This document shows, one piece after another, positions 26,006-34,076 of a DNA stretch of 53,742 bases (positions are counted from its first letter, which is position 1; every line of letters begins with the position of its first letter). Origin of the DNA: Comamonas sp. lk (lineage in GTDB: Bacteria; Pseudomonadota; Gammaproteobacteria; Burkholderiales; Burkholderiaceae_C); NCBI GenBank assembly GCA_945925985.1, contig CAMELV010000026.1:1-53742 (forward strand). The letters are read 5' to 3'. The notes under the pieces were generated by a model that saw only the letters and a program-made list of their open reading frames with translations, was not told the origin of the DNA and made no database searches. Made by a program: the position numbers and the translations under genes.

Positions 26006-26101
26006 ATGGACACCACACCCCCCGTAGCGCCCAAGCTGGTCACCAGCGCGGCCGTGGCGAGTGGGTTGAATATGGCGCAGTTTGGGTTTTACGGCGCTTG
26101 A
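26006..26101 (+). other. Possible 31-codon ORF, maybe the 5' stub of a displaced gene
   Basis: A frame starting ATG 26006 and ending TGA 26099-26101 encodes MDTTPPVAPKL... with a helical, slightly hydrophobic second half. No ribosome-binding site of quality precedes it and it resembles no family I recognise. It lies between the CBS gene and the HEPN gene, where a cassette appears to have been inserted, so it could be the broken start of an older gene. It could equally be chance. Confidence 0.25.
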
Positions 26102-26154
26102 GTCATATCCGCCGAACTTCAGTACTATCCTGTTCTCTACCGACTGGAATTGAC

Positions 26155-26580
26155 ATGGCTGACGATATTCGCTGGTTGCAACGCTTCGCGAATTACACCA
26201 AGGCGCTGCAGAGCCTGTCTGACGCGGTGGCACTGGCTGGCGAACGCCCGCTGTCCAAGCTAGAGCAGCTAGGCCTGATCCAGGCCTTTGAATTCACCCA
26301 TGAGCTGGCCGGGAACGTGTTGAAGGACTATCTGGAGCAGCAGGGCATCTTTGGTCTGATTGGCTCGCGCGATGCCAGTCGCTCCGCGTTCCAAAATGGT
26401 TTGATCACCGATGGCGAGGCCTGGATGGGCATGATCAAGGCCCGTAATCTGACGTCGCATACCTATAACCCCGAGGTGGCCGACAGCGTCACGCGCGATA
26501 TCTTAATGCGGTTTTACCCGGCCTTGGCTGCTCTGCAGCAACGCCTGGCGCCATTAACCCAAACTGGGCCTGCGCCATGA
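26155..26580 (+). CDS. HEPN-domain protein, HI0074/HepT-like toxin
   Basis: 141 residues, all helical, starting at the ATG 26155; the frame extends upstream without family-like sequence. It matches the HI0074 'nucleotidyltransferase substrate-binding' family. The RX4HXY motif is complete: R97-N-L-T-S-H102-T-Y104. In characterised HepT-MntA (type VII) systems this motif makes an RNase and its tyrosine is AMPylated by the partner nucleotidyltransferase to silence it. The partner gene follows with a four-base overlap, so the pair is coupled. A TACTAT-like -10 lies about 30 bases upstream. Confidence 0.9.
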   Translation: MADDIRWLQRFANYTKALQSLSDAVALAGERPLSKLEQLGLIQAFEFTHELAGNVLKDYLEQQGIFGLIGSRDASRSAFQNGLITDGEAWMGMIKARNLTSHTYNPEVADSVTRDILMRFYPALAALQQRLAPLTQTGPAP

Positions 26581-26906
26581 GCCTGGTTGCGCCAACCGCT
26601 GCCAGCATGGGCCTAAGTGACGCCACGCTGGAACAAATTTGCGCCACGCTGGCGAAATTTCCCCAGGTGGAAAAGGGCGTGCTGTACGGTTCGCGGGCCA
26701 AGGGTAACTTCAAACCCGGCTCTGATATTGACCTGACCTTGCGCGGCGATGGGCTGACGTTGTCATTGCTGGGAGACATTGGCATGGCTCTGGATGACCT
26801 GCTGCTGCCCTATGAGATCGACCTGTCGATTTATGAACAGCTCGGCCATGCCGAGCTGCTTGCCCATATTGACCGGGTTGGGCGGGTGATTTACCAGAGA
26901 CTATGA
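26577..26906 (+). CDS. Minimal nucleotidyltransferase, HI0073/MntA-like antitoxin
   Basis: 109 residues. The MNT signature GSX10DXD is exact: G38-S39 ... D50-I-D52 (in YGSRAKGNFKPGSDIDLTL), with a third carboxylate expected in the later EIDLSIYE strand. In type VII toxin-antitoxin systems MntA transfers AMP units to the HEPN toxin tyrosine. The start overlaps the HEPN gene. The last 35 bases of coding sequence before the final codons (26862-26896) occur again unchanged at 27403-27437, beyond the next gene. Confidence 0.9.
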   Translation: MSLVAPTAASMGLSDATLEQICATLAKFPQVEKGVLYGSRAKGNFKPGSDIDLTLRGDGLTLSLLGDIGMALDDLLLPYEIDLSIYEQLGHAELLAHIDRVGRVIYQRL

Positions 26907-27036
26907 AACACTTAGGCTTGTCTGCCGCAGATCTTTCAGAAGAGTCTTGACAATTCGTATCCCAATGCATGCGGTCCAGCGGTGAAATCAATCTACGCCA
27001 CAGAACTGCCTGGCCAAGCAACTTCAGGAGTGACAG

Positions 27037-27339
27037 ATGAACACCCTCAATCTTCGCAAATGGGACAGCGCGGAACACCTCAAAACCGAGGAGGACATGG
27101 CGCAGTACCTGGAGGCCTGCCTGCAGGAGGCGGGTGACGACGCCGCCTTTATCGCCAAGGCGCTGGGCAACATAGCCCGAGCGAAAGGCATGTCCCAACT
27201 CGCGCGCGATACCGGTTTGGGACGGGAAAGCCTCTACAAAGCCTTGTCTGGCGAAGGTAACCCCAGTTTTTCGACAATCCTCAAAGTCACTGCAGCACTG
27301 GGAATCCACCTTCACGCACAAACCGCATCGGGCAGCTAA
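27037..27339 (+). CDS. Orphan HTH antidote protein (HigA-like addiction module family)
   Basis: 100 residues of the 'probable addiction module antidote' type: an N-terminal WDSAEHLKTEEDMAQYLEACLQEAGDDAAFIAKALGNIARAKGMSQLARDTGLGRESLYKAL, with the HTH at about 50-72, then GNPSFSTILKVTAALGIHL. Its usual partner is a small RelE/ParE-fold toxin encoded just upstream, but the 130 bases before it hold no such gene, only a TTGACA box at 26947-26952 and an AGGAG site. It is therefore an orphan, or partners with a toxin elsewhere. Its stop codon overlaps the stop of a neighbouring gene-end remnant on the other strand. Confidence 0.85.
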   Translation: MNTLNLRKWDSAEHLKTEEDMAQYLEACLQEAGDDAAFIAKALGNIARAKGMSQLARDTGLGRESLYKALSGEGNPSFSTILKVTAALGIHLHAQTASGS

Positions 27340-27403
27340 ACCCGCCCCAAATCCAACGCAAACGGAAACTCCCGGCTACCCGCCACATGAACCGTGGGTG
27401 CCG
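27336..27403 (-). pseudogene. 3'-end remnant of the transglutaminase-DUF2126 gene
   Basis: On the minus strand this reads APTVHVAGSREFPFALDLGRV and a TAG stop, matching the C-terminus of the large protein at 30590-34039 (APTVHIAGSREFPFTLDLRRV). At the DNA level about 10 of 71 bases differ from 30587-30657, and similarity continues a few bases past the stop codon, so it is a gene-end scar and not chance. It lies tail-to-tail with the orphan antitoxin gene. Confidence 0.85.
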
Positions 27404-27437
27404 CCCATATTGACCGGGTTGGGCGGGTGATTTACCA
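27403..27437 (+). repeat. 35-base copy of the MntA-like gene 3' end
   Basis: This segment is identical to 26862-26896 inside the nucleotidyltransferase gene (encoding A-H-I-D-R-V-G-R-V-I-Y). It is in the same orientation and is joined directly to the DUF2126 gene-end remnant on its left. After it, the phosphatase gene ends within 13 bases. Identity over 35 of 35 bases indicates a recent copy or ongoing conversion. Confidence 0.85.
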
Positions 27438-27449
27438 ACGGGTCGACAA

Positions 27450-29186
27450 CTAACTGTAGCTGACCGCCAGGTTGGCAGCGGTTACCGTCACCGTTTTGCC
27501 CACGGTCGCAGCGTAGGTCTTGGTTTTAATGTTGTCCACAAACACAAACTCGCCCTTCACGTTGGCAGCGGTCACCGTCATCAAGAGGTAGCCGCGGCGT
27601 TGGGTGTCTGAGTAGTTGACATCACTGACCAAGCCCATTCCGGAGCCGTTAACACCGTTGGTGAGCAGGGTGCCGTCGATGGTGGAGGCTAAGCCCCCAA
27701 GGCCCGCGCTTTCAAAGCCCGGTGCGGTGACCGAGGCGGTGGCAAATTCCACACCGATCTGGCTTGTGCCGTCCAGCGATTTAAGGTTGTTAAACCATGC
27801 GTTGTGCGAATCGCCAGACAACACCACCAATTTTTTCCCGGTTGCCTTGATGGTTTGTAACAAGGTCTCGCGCTGAATCGGGTAACCATCCCAGGAGTCC
27901 ATATTGATGGGGATCTTGAACTCAGTCCTTGGGCCTGTGAGATAGGTGTTGACAGCAGCGCGAAATGCGGCAGTGCCCTGTGCAAAGGCCGCCACGACCG
28001 ACTGGGGGTACCACAGCTTGGCCATGATGTCCTGGTTACCGATGATTTGCCAGGTGGTGGTGGCTGCGCCAATGTTGTCAGTCAGCCACTTGAACTGGGT
28101 GTTGCTGATCATCTTGTTGGCGGCATCGGGGTATACGCCTGCCACCGGCGTCAGTCCCGCGGCGTAGTCGGCCCACGTGTAGGGTTGTACCCTGGGGTCC
28201 AAGGGGTCGCCGTAGTAGCCATAGACCTGCTTGGTACGGCCTTCAATGCGTGTGTCCAGCATGTGCAGACTGAACAAAGTGCCAAAGTCAAAATTGCGGT
28301 AAATCTTCAGCAGGTTACTGCTGTCAGGTGTGCGGATAGGCATCCATTCGTGATACGCCCGGGCAGCAACAGCTTTGCGTGAGGCCCATGTGCCCTGGGT
28401 GGCAACGTCGTGGTTTTGGGCGCCATCCATATAGGCATTGTTGGTAAATTCATGGTCGTCCCAGATGGTAATCCAGGGCATCTTGGCGTGTAGGGCTTGC
28501 AAATTAACGTCTTGGCGGTATTGCGCGTAGCGCGTGCGGTAGTCGCTTAGGGTGACGATGTCGTTGGCTGGGCTAACGACGCGCCCCAAGCTGACGGCCG
28601 TGACGGTGTTGTCAGTGGCATTGGTGTTACCAAATTTGGCTGGGTCCGAGCCGTATTCGTAGATGTAATCACCCAGGTGAATTGCGAATTGTGCACCCGA
28701 ATTCATGGCGCTGTCATACACATTGAAAAAGCCGGCCGAATACAGCGTGCAGGAGAAAACTGCAAACTTGACCGAGGTGGCGCTGGCCGACGGCAGAGTG
28801 CGTGTGGTACCCACGGCAGAAGAGGCCCCAGTCTCATCAACGAAACGGAAGAAATAAGTGTTGTCTGGCGCCAAGCCGGTGGCGTCCACTTTGGCGGTAT
28901 TGCCAGCGGAGTAGGTGGCGGTTGTCGTACCCCAGCTAATGACCTTCGTAAAGGCTGCGTCACTGGCAATCTGCCAAGTCAGTTGGACGTCATTTTCTAG
29001 GTTGGGACGCTTGGCATGAGTCCACAGGATGACACGGTCGGCCAAGGGGTCGCCGCTGGCCACGCCATAGAGAAACTGCGCCGGTGTTGGGTTCGTGCCA
29101 CCGCAGGCTGTCAGCGTCGAAGCACCACCCAGTGCTGCTAGTGTGACGGTTGTGGTGATGAAATCGCGTCGAGTGGACTGGGTCAT
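27450..29186 (-). CDS. PhoD-like alkaline phosphatase/phosphodiesterase, Tat-exported lipoprotein
   Basis: 578 residues. The N-terminus has a twin-arginine signal (S-T-R-R-D-F-I), a hydrophobic stretch and a lipobox L25-T-A-C28, so it is probably a Tat-exported lipoprotein. The PhoD metallophosphatase motifs follow: HLGDYIYEYG, TIWDDHEFTNNAY, GNQDIMAKL and VVLSGDSHNAWFN, which bind iron and calcium in the family. A PhoD N-terminal beta domain precedes them (LYGVASGDPLADRVILWTHAK). It releases phosphate from esters or diesters outside the cytoplasm. No clear Pho box is visible upstream. The gene is monocistronic. Confidence 0.92.
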   Translation of the reverse strand: MTQSTRRDFITTTVTLAALGGASTLTACGGTNPTPAQFLYGVASGDPLADRVILWTHAKRPNLENDVQLTWQIASDAAFTKVISWGTTTATYSAGNTAKVDATGLAPDNTYFFRFVDETGASSAVGTTRTLPSASATSVKFAVFSCTLYSAGFFNVYDSAMNSGAQFAIHLGDYIYEYGSDPAKFGNTNATDNTVTAVSLGRVVSPANDIVTLSDYRTRYAQYRQDVNLQALHAKMPWITIWDDHEFTNNAYMDGAQNHDVATQGTWASRKAVAARAYHEWMPIRTPDSSNLLKIYRNFDFGTLFSLHMLDTRIEGRTKQVYGYYGDPLDPRVQPYTWADYAAGLTPVAGVYPDAANKMISNTQFKWLTDNIGAATTTWQIIGNQDIMAKLWYPQSVVAAFAQGTAAFRAAVNTYLTGPRTEFKIPINMDSWDGYPIQRETLLQTIKATGKKLVVLSGDSHNAWFNNLKSLDGTSQIGVEFATASVTAPGFESAGLGGLASTIDGTLLTNGVNGSGMGLVSDVNYSDTQRRGYLLMTVTAANVKGEFVFVDNIKTKTYAATVGKTVTVTAANLAVSYS

Positions 29187-29357
29187 TTTCAGGGCCTTTT
29201 AAGTTGTGATCCTGATTTCACCAGCCCCATGTGACGACTTGATTAATGCGCAGAATCTCCTCAAGAAAAAAGTCATTTGTTGTCACCAGAGTTACACGCC
29301 GAGGTCAGATCATGCGGAGGCGGCGCTGTGCCGTTTACCACCTTCCCGAGGTCCACC

Positions 29358-29675
29358 ATGTCCACTGATCCAAAGCATGAAATCGAAATTGACGTTGCCG
29401 AAAGCCTCACGACAGAATCGTTCGATGATGAATTTGAAACCATAGGCGACTACCACCGCAAGGCCGCACACTACTTTTCGCAGGCTGCCAAGCATCACCT
29501 TGCTGCTGCCGCCGCAGATGACGAAGGCGATGAAACTGCTATGGAACTGAATGCCTTCAAAGCCTACCGTGACCAACTCAACGGCGTTCAGTGTGCTGAA
29601 ATTGCGGCAATGGAAAGCGGAGACAAAGCCGACTCATCAGAAGGCTTGGATGAAGAAGAAGGCGCCGATCTGTAA
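29358..29675 (+). CDS. Small acidic protein of unknown function
   Basis: 105 residues from ATG 29358. Strongly acidic at both ends (E-I-E-I-D-V-A-E-S and D-E-E-E-G-A-D-L), with a central helical, alanine-rich stretch IGDYHRKAAHYFSQAAKHHLAAAAADDEGDETAMELNAFKAYRDQLNG. No cysteine pairs, no signal peptide. I do not recognise the family. The composition and codon use look coding, and the Ala/His-rich helix followed by acidic tails would suit a small soluble helical or partner-binding protein. It is divergent from the phosphatase with a 171-base gap that should hold both promoters. Confidence 0.65.
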   Translation: MSTDPKHEIEIDVAESLTTESFDDEFETIGDYHRKAAHYFSQAAKHHLAAAAADDEGDETAMELNAFKAYRDQLNGVQCAEIAAMESGDKADSSEGLDEEEGADL

Positions 29676-29720
29676 ATAGTCTGCATCTGAGCCCGTCGAC
29701 GCTCTGTGTCCACAGAGCTG

Positions 29721-30542
29721 CTAGCGAGGGCCATTCAAATAGGCCGCCACGGCGGTCTGGGTTGAGGGAGTCCTTAGTAGCGTCCTGTGGTTGGTGCCTG
29801 GCACCACGATCACCGGGCCCAGCCCGTGCAAGCGGGCCGCCAGGGCCAGGCTGTTCTGGTGTGAGATGCGGGTGTCGCTTGCGGCAAGCAAGAGTGCCGT
29901 TTTGGTCTTGATCTGGGCGGCGTCACTGCGGCAGTCGAATTTCTGATGCAGGGTCCAACGCATGGCATAGAGAACATGCCGCTTGCGCACCAACTGCACC
30001 ATGCTTTCAAAAGGCGACAGCAGCACCAAGCGGCTCACTTGACGGCGGGCTGCCACCGCCAACGCCATGGCTGTTCCCAAGCTGCGCCCGACCAACACCA
30101 TCTCGTCGCATTGGTTGCCCTCCAGCCGACAGACTTCATCAAAGATTTTCAAGGCATCAGCCTTGGCGGTGGCCTCAGATGAGCGCCCGCCGGATTGGCC
30201 AAAGCCGCGGTAATTGAATGCATAAATGGTCCAAGGCCCCAGATAGGTGGCCATACCGCAGGCCCAGCCGACATGCTCGTTGCGGCCGCCAAAGTAAATC
30301 AGGACCTGACGCTGCTGCGCCTGCAGCGGCTTGCATACCCAGCCCTCCAACTGCACCATGTCGGTCACCGCCAGTCGCAGGGGCTGCACGGTATGCTGGC
30401 TGTCAAACGGACCAGGCAACAGTGGGCGCAATCGCGTCGGCTTACCAAAAATAATCCGCCCCTGCGCGACCCACAAAAACAAGGCGACGGCGGCGTAGCC
30501 GAATAAGACGGCCAGCGCCAGGTCGATAAAACTCACTTGCAT
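29721..30542 (-). CDS. Membrane-anchored alpha/beta hydrolase
   Basis: 273 residues. One N-terminal transmembrane segment (residues 5-27) anchors a hydrolase domain facing the periplasm or the cytoplasm. The nucleophile elbow is GRS154LG, the acid is in SDTRISH and the histidine in GTNHRTLL, so the triad is complete. The fold and the FNYRGFGQSGGR block match BEM46/YqiA-like serine hydrolases often annotated as esterase or lipase-like. Substrate unknown. It is separated from the DUF2126 gene by 47 bases on the same strand and may share its transcript. Confidence 0.82.
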   Translation of the reverse strand: MQVSFIDLALAVLFGYAAVALFLWVAQGRIIFGKPTRLRPLLPGPFDSQHTVQPLRLAVTDMVQLEGWVCKPLQAQQRQVLIYFGGRNEHVGWACGMATYLGPWTIYAFNYRGFGQSGGRSSEATAKADALKIFDEVCRLEGNQCDEMVLVGRSLGTAMALAVAARRQVSRLVLLSPFESMVQLVRKRHVLYAMRWTLHQKFDCRSDAAQIKTKTALLLAASDTRISHQNSLALAARLHGLGPVIVVPGTNHRTLLRTPSTQTAVAAYLNGPR

Positions 30543-30589
30543 GTCAATGCGGTTTGGATTGAAGCCCTTCCCACCCGCTAAGCCAACAG

Positions 30590-33500
30590 CTAGACCCGCC
30601 GCAGATCCAAGGTAAACGGAAACTCCCGGCTGCCCGCTATATGCACCGTGGGCGCCGCCGCGCTAATGGTGCCGGGGGTGTGGCCCATGGCGACGAAGCG
30701 GGACAGGCGGCGGCTTTCGGCCTCAAAGGCGTTGACTGGCAGCGTCTCGTAGCTCAGGCCGCCCGGGTGGGTGACGTGGTAGCGGCAGCCGCCCACCGAG
30801 CGCTTCATCCAGGTGTCGACGATGTCAAAGGTGAGCGGCGCATGGATGCCGATGCTGGGGTGCAGGCTTGACGGCGGGTTCCAGGCCTTGTAGCGCACCC
30901 CGGCCACAAACTCACCCTTGGTGCCGGTGGGCTGCAGCGGCAGGGCGTGGCCGTTGCAACTGACCGTGTAGCGGCTGGGGTTGAGGCCGCTGACGCGCAC
31001 CTCAATGCGCTCCAGGGACGAGTCCACGTAACGCGCGGTGCCGGCGGCGCTGCCTTCCTCGCCCATCACATGCCAGGGCTCCAGCGCACTGCGCAGGCTC
31101 AGCGTCATGCCGGTGCTGCTCACACTGCCGATCAGCGGGAACCTGAACTCATGGTGCGGCGCAAACCAGCTGTCGTCAAAGGCAAAGCCGGCCTGGCGCA
31201 TCTCAGCCAGCACATCGGCAAAGTCGGCGGCAATGAAGGTGGGCAGCATGAAGCGGTCATGCAGCTCGGTGCCCCAGCGCGTCACCGGCGCCTGGTAGGG
31301 CGTGTGCCAGAAGCGCGCCACCAGCGCGCGCAGCAACAACTGTTGCACGATGCTCATGCGCGGGTGCGGCGGCATCTCAAAGGCGCGCAGCTCCAGCAGG
31401 CCCAGGCGGCCGGTGGCCGAGTCGGGCGAGAACATCTTGTCGATGGAAAACTCGCTGCGGTGGGTGTTGCCGGTCACGTCCACCAAAATATTGCGCAGGG
31501 TGCGGTCCAGCAGCCAAGGCGGCATGTTGCCCCCACGCTCTCCCGCCGCCTTGTGGATTTCGCCCAGCGCAATCTCCAGCTCGAACAGCTGGTCGTTACG
31601 CGCTTCGTCCACGCGGGGTGCCTGGCTGGTGGGGCCGATGAACATGCCGCTGAACAGGTAGCTCAGCGAGGGGTGGTTGTGCCAGTACAGCAGTAGGCTG
31701 GCCAGCAGCGTGGGCCGGCGCAAAAAGGGGCTGTCGGCGGGTGTGGCGCCGCCCATCACAAAGTGGTTGCCGCCGCCGGTACCGGTGTGGCGACCGTCGG
31801 TCATGAACTTTTCGGCGCTCAGGCGTGACTCAAAGGCGACCTGGTACAAAAATTCGGTGTTGTGCACCAGCTCGTCCCAGTGGGCCACCGGGTGGATGTT
31901 GACCTCAATCACGCCGGGGTCGGGGGTGACTTGCAGCAGCTTCAGGCGGGGATCGCGCGGCGGCGCGTAACCCTCAAGCACGATCTGCATGCCCAGTTGC
32001 TCGGCCGTGGCCTCCACGGCAGTGAGCAGGCGCAGGTAGTCTTCCAGTTCCTCCAGCGGCGGCATAAAGACATACAGCACACCCGATTTGACGCCCACCG
32101 ACTCGGCCTTGGGGCCGCTGGCGCGGCGCGGGTCGCGCACCTCAACGCAGAGTGCAGTGCGGGCCAGCCAGTGGGCGGATTCCTTGGCGGCTGGGGCGCG
32201 GTGGCTGGTGCCGGAGCCAGCGCCATTGCCAGTGGTGGTAGCGGTAGCGGTGACAGTGGCGGTGGCGGCGTTCGAGGTGCTTTGCTGGGTCACCGGCGCG
32301 ATGCCGACCGGCGCCGGCGCGGTGGCCAGGGCATCGCGGGCGGGCAAGGCGACCTTGGGCACCGAGGGGTCAGCCTCGTTCAAGTACGGGAAATCGGCCT
32401 CGCTGACCCAGGGCAGCGAATCCAGCGGCAGGCGCAGGCCCATGGGTGAGTCGCCGGGCATCAGGTAAAGGCGCTCATCGCGCACAAACCAGGGGCCGGT
32501 GCGCCAGTGCGGGCCGGCCTGGTCTGCGCCCTCAACGGCTTTGATGGGCAGCACGTAGCCAATTTCGCTGTCGAGCTTTTGTTCAAACACCCGGCGCAGG
32601 CGCATGCGTTCCATCTCGTCGCCAAGCTTGGAATCAAATGGGTCCACATTGACCGGAAGGCGGCGTTCGCGCCACAGGTAGTACCAGACGTCTTCGTAGG
32701 CGCTGAGCATGTAGGCGTCGCTCAGGCCCAGCTGCGCGGCCAACGCCCGGGTGAAGCGTTGGGCGTCGGCGCTGGTGTACTGCGTGGGCAGGCGTTCGTC
32801 AGCAAACAGGGCAGGGTTGGCCCACACCGGCTGGCCGTCGGCACGCCAGTAAATGTTAAGGGCCCAGCGCGGCAGTTGCTCGCCGGGGTACCACTTGCCC
32901 TGGCCGAAATGCAAAAAGCCGCCCGCGCCGTAGTGGTCGCGCAGCTTGTGCACCAAGGCCGTGGCCAGGCCGCGCTTGGTCGGGCCCATGGCGTCGATGT
33001 TCCACTCTGGTGCATCGCGGTTGTCCACCGCCACAAAGGTAGGCTCGCCACCCATAGTCAGGCGCACATCGCCAGCCACCAGCGCCTGGTCCACCCGTTG
33101 GCCCAGGGCCATCACGGCCTGCCATTGGCCGTCGGTGTAGGGCTTGGTCACGCGCGGGGTTTCGAGCAGGCGTGTCACTGCCATGTGGTGGCTGAACTCG
33201 ACCTCGCACTCGTCGATGCCGCCCTCGATCGGCGCAGCCCCTGAGGGCTGGGGCGTGCAGGCCAACGGAATGTGGCCCTCACCGGCCAGCAGGCCCGAGG
33301 TGGCGTCCAGCCCAACCCAACCGGCGCCAGGCAGGTAGACCTCGCACCAGGCGTGCAGGTCTGTAAAGTCCACCTCGGTGCCGCTGGGGCCGTCCAGCGA
33401 CTTGACGTCGGGCGTGAGCTGGATCAGGTAGCCCGACACAAAGCGCGCCGCCAGCCCGCAGTGGCGCAGCAGTTGCACCATCAGCCAGGCCGAGTCTCGG

Positions 33501-34039
33501 CAAGAGCCTGAGCCCAGAGCCAGGGTTTCTTCAGGCGTTTGCACCCCCGGTTCCATGCGGATCAGGTAGCTGATGTCCTGGTGCACCATCTGGTTCACCG
33601 CCACCAAAAAGTCAATGCTGCGGCGCTCACTCAGGTCGATGCGTGCCAGGCAGGCCTTGAACACGTCGCCAGCCGGTTCTGCGGCGAGGTAGGGGATGAG
33701 CTCCTGCGCCAGCAGGGCCTCGTACTTAAACGGGTAATGGTCGGCGCTGGGCTCCAAAAAGAAGTCAAACGGGTTGTAAACCGCCATCTCCACCACCAGG
33801 TCCACCGTCACCTTGAACTCTTTGGCGGGCTTGGGGAAAACCAGCCTTGCCTGGTAATTGGCAAACGGGTCTTGCTGCCAATTGACAAAGTGCCCGGCCG
33901 GCTCGACCTTGAGCGAGTAGGAGATGATTTTGCTGCGGCAATGCGGGGCAGGTCGCAGCCGGATCACCTGGGGCCCAAGATTGATGGACTTGTCGTAGCG
34001 GTAATGGGTGGTGTGGGTCAGCGCGGCGTGGATGGGCAT
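30590..34039 (-). CDS. Transglutaminase-DUF2126 fusion protein
   Basis: 1149 residues from ATG 34039 (the frame is open to 34180 but that part is shadow). Residues 1-100 form the bacterial transglutaminase N-domain. The core has C180 (GSGSCRDSAW), H229 (DLHAWCEVYLPG) and D245 (GLDATSG), a complete triad. From about 330 to the end is DUF2126, a large domain always found with such transglutaminases (GEPTFVAVDNRDAPEWN, FHFGQGKWYPGEQLPRW, GGGNHFVMGG, RNILVDVTGNTHRSEFSIDKMFSPD). A low-complexity Thr/Ala linker lies near 660. In other species it sits beside the ATP-grasp/alpha-E and short transglutaminase genes; here it is 10 kb away. A remnant copy of its 3' end lies at 27336-27403. Confidence 0.92.
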   Translation of the reverse strand: MPIHAALTHTTHYRYDKSINLGPQVIRLRPAPHCRSKIISYSLKVEPAGHFVNWQQDPFANYQARLVFPKPAKEFKVTVDLVVEMAVYNPFDFFLEPSADHYPFKYEALLAQELIPYLAAEPAGDVFKACLARIDLSERRSIDFLVAVNQMVHQDISYLIRMEPGVQTPEETLALGSGSCRDSAWLMVQLLRHCGLAARFVSGYLIQLTPDVKSLDGPSGTEVDFTDLHAWCEVYLPGAGWVGLDATSGLLAGEGHIPLACTPQPSGAAPIEGGIDECEVEFSHHMAVTRLLETPRVTKPYTDGQWQAVMALGQRVDQALVAGDVRLTMGGEPTFVAVDNRDAPEWNIDAMGPTKRGLATALVHKLRDHYGAGGFLHFGQGKWYPGEQLPRWALNIYWRADGQPVWANPALFADERLPTQYTSADAQRFTRALAAQLGLSDAYMLSAYEDVWYYLWRERRLPVNVDPFDSKLGDEMERMRLRRVFEQKLDSEIGYVLPIKAVEGADQAGPHWRTGPWFVRDERLYLMPGDSPMGLRLPLDSLPWVSEADFPYLNEADPSVPKVALPARDALATAPAPVGIAPVTQQSTSNAATATVTATATTTGNGAGSGTSHRAPAAKESAHWLARTALCVEVRDPRRASGPKAESVGVKSGVLYVFMPPLEELEDYLRLLTAVEATAEQLGMQIVLEGYAPPRDPRLKLLQVTPDPGVIEVNIHPVAHWDELVHNTEFLYQVAFESRLSAEKFMTDGRHTGTGGGNHFVMGGATPADSPFLRRPTLLASLLLYWHNHPSLSYLFSGMFIGPTSQAPRVDEARNDQLFELEIALGEIHKAAGERGGNMPPWLLDRTLRNILVDVTGNTHRSEFSIDKMFSPDSATGRLGLLELRAFEMPPHPRMSIVQQLLLRALVARFWHTPYQAPVTRWGTELHDRFMLPTFIAADFADVLAEMRQAGFAFDDSWFAPHHEFRFPLIGSVSSTGMTLSLRSALEPWHVMGEEGSAAGTARYVDSSLERIEVRVSGLNPSRYTVSCNGHALPLQPTGTKGEFVAGVRYKAWNPPSSLHPSIGIHAPLTFDIVDTWMKRSVGGCRYHVTHPGGLSYETLPVNAFEAESRRLSRFVAMGHTPGTISAAAPTVHIAGSREFPFTLDLRRV

Positions 34040-34076
34040 CGGGGGTCTCGGTGATCTCAGTGAGGGCAGGCTAGGG

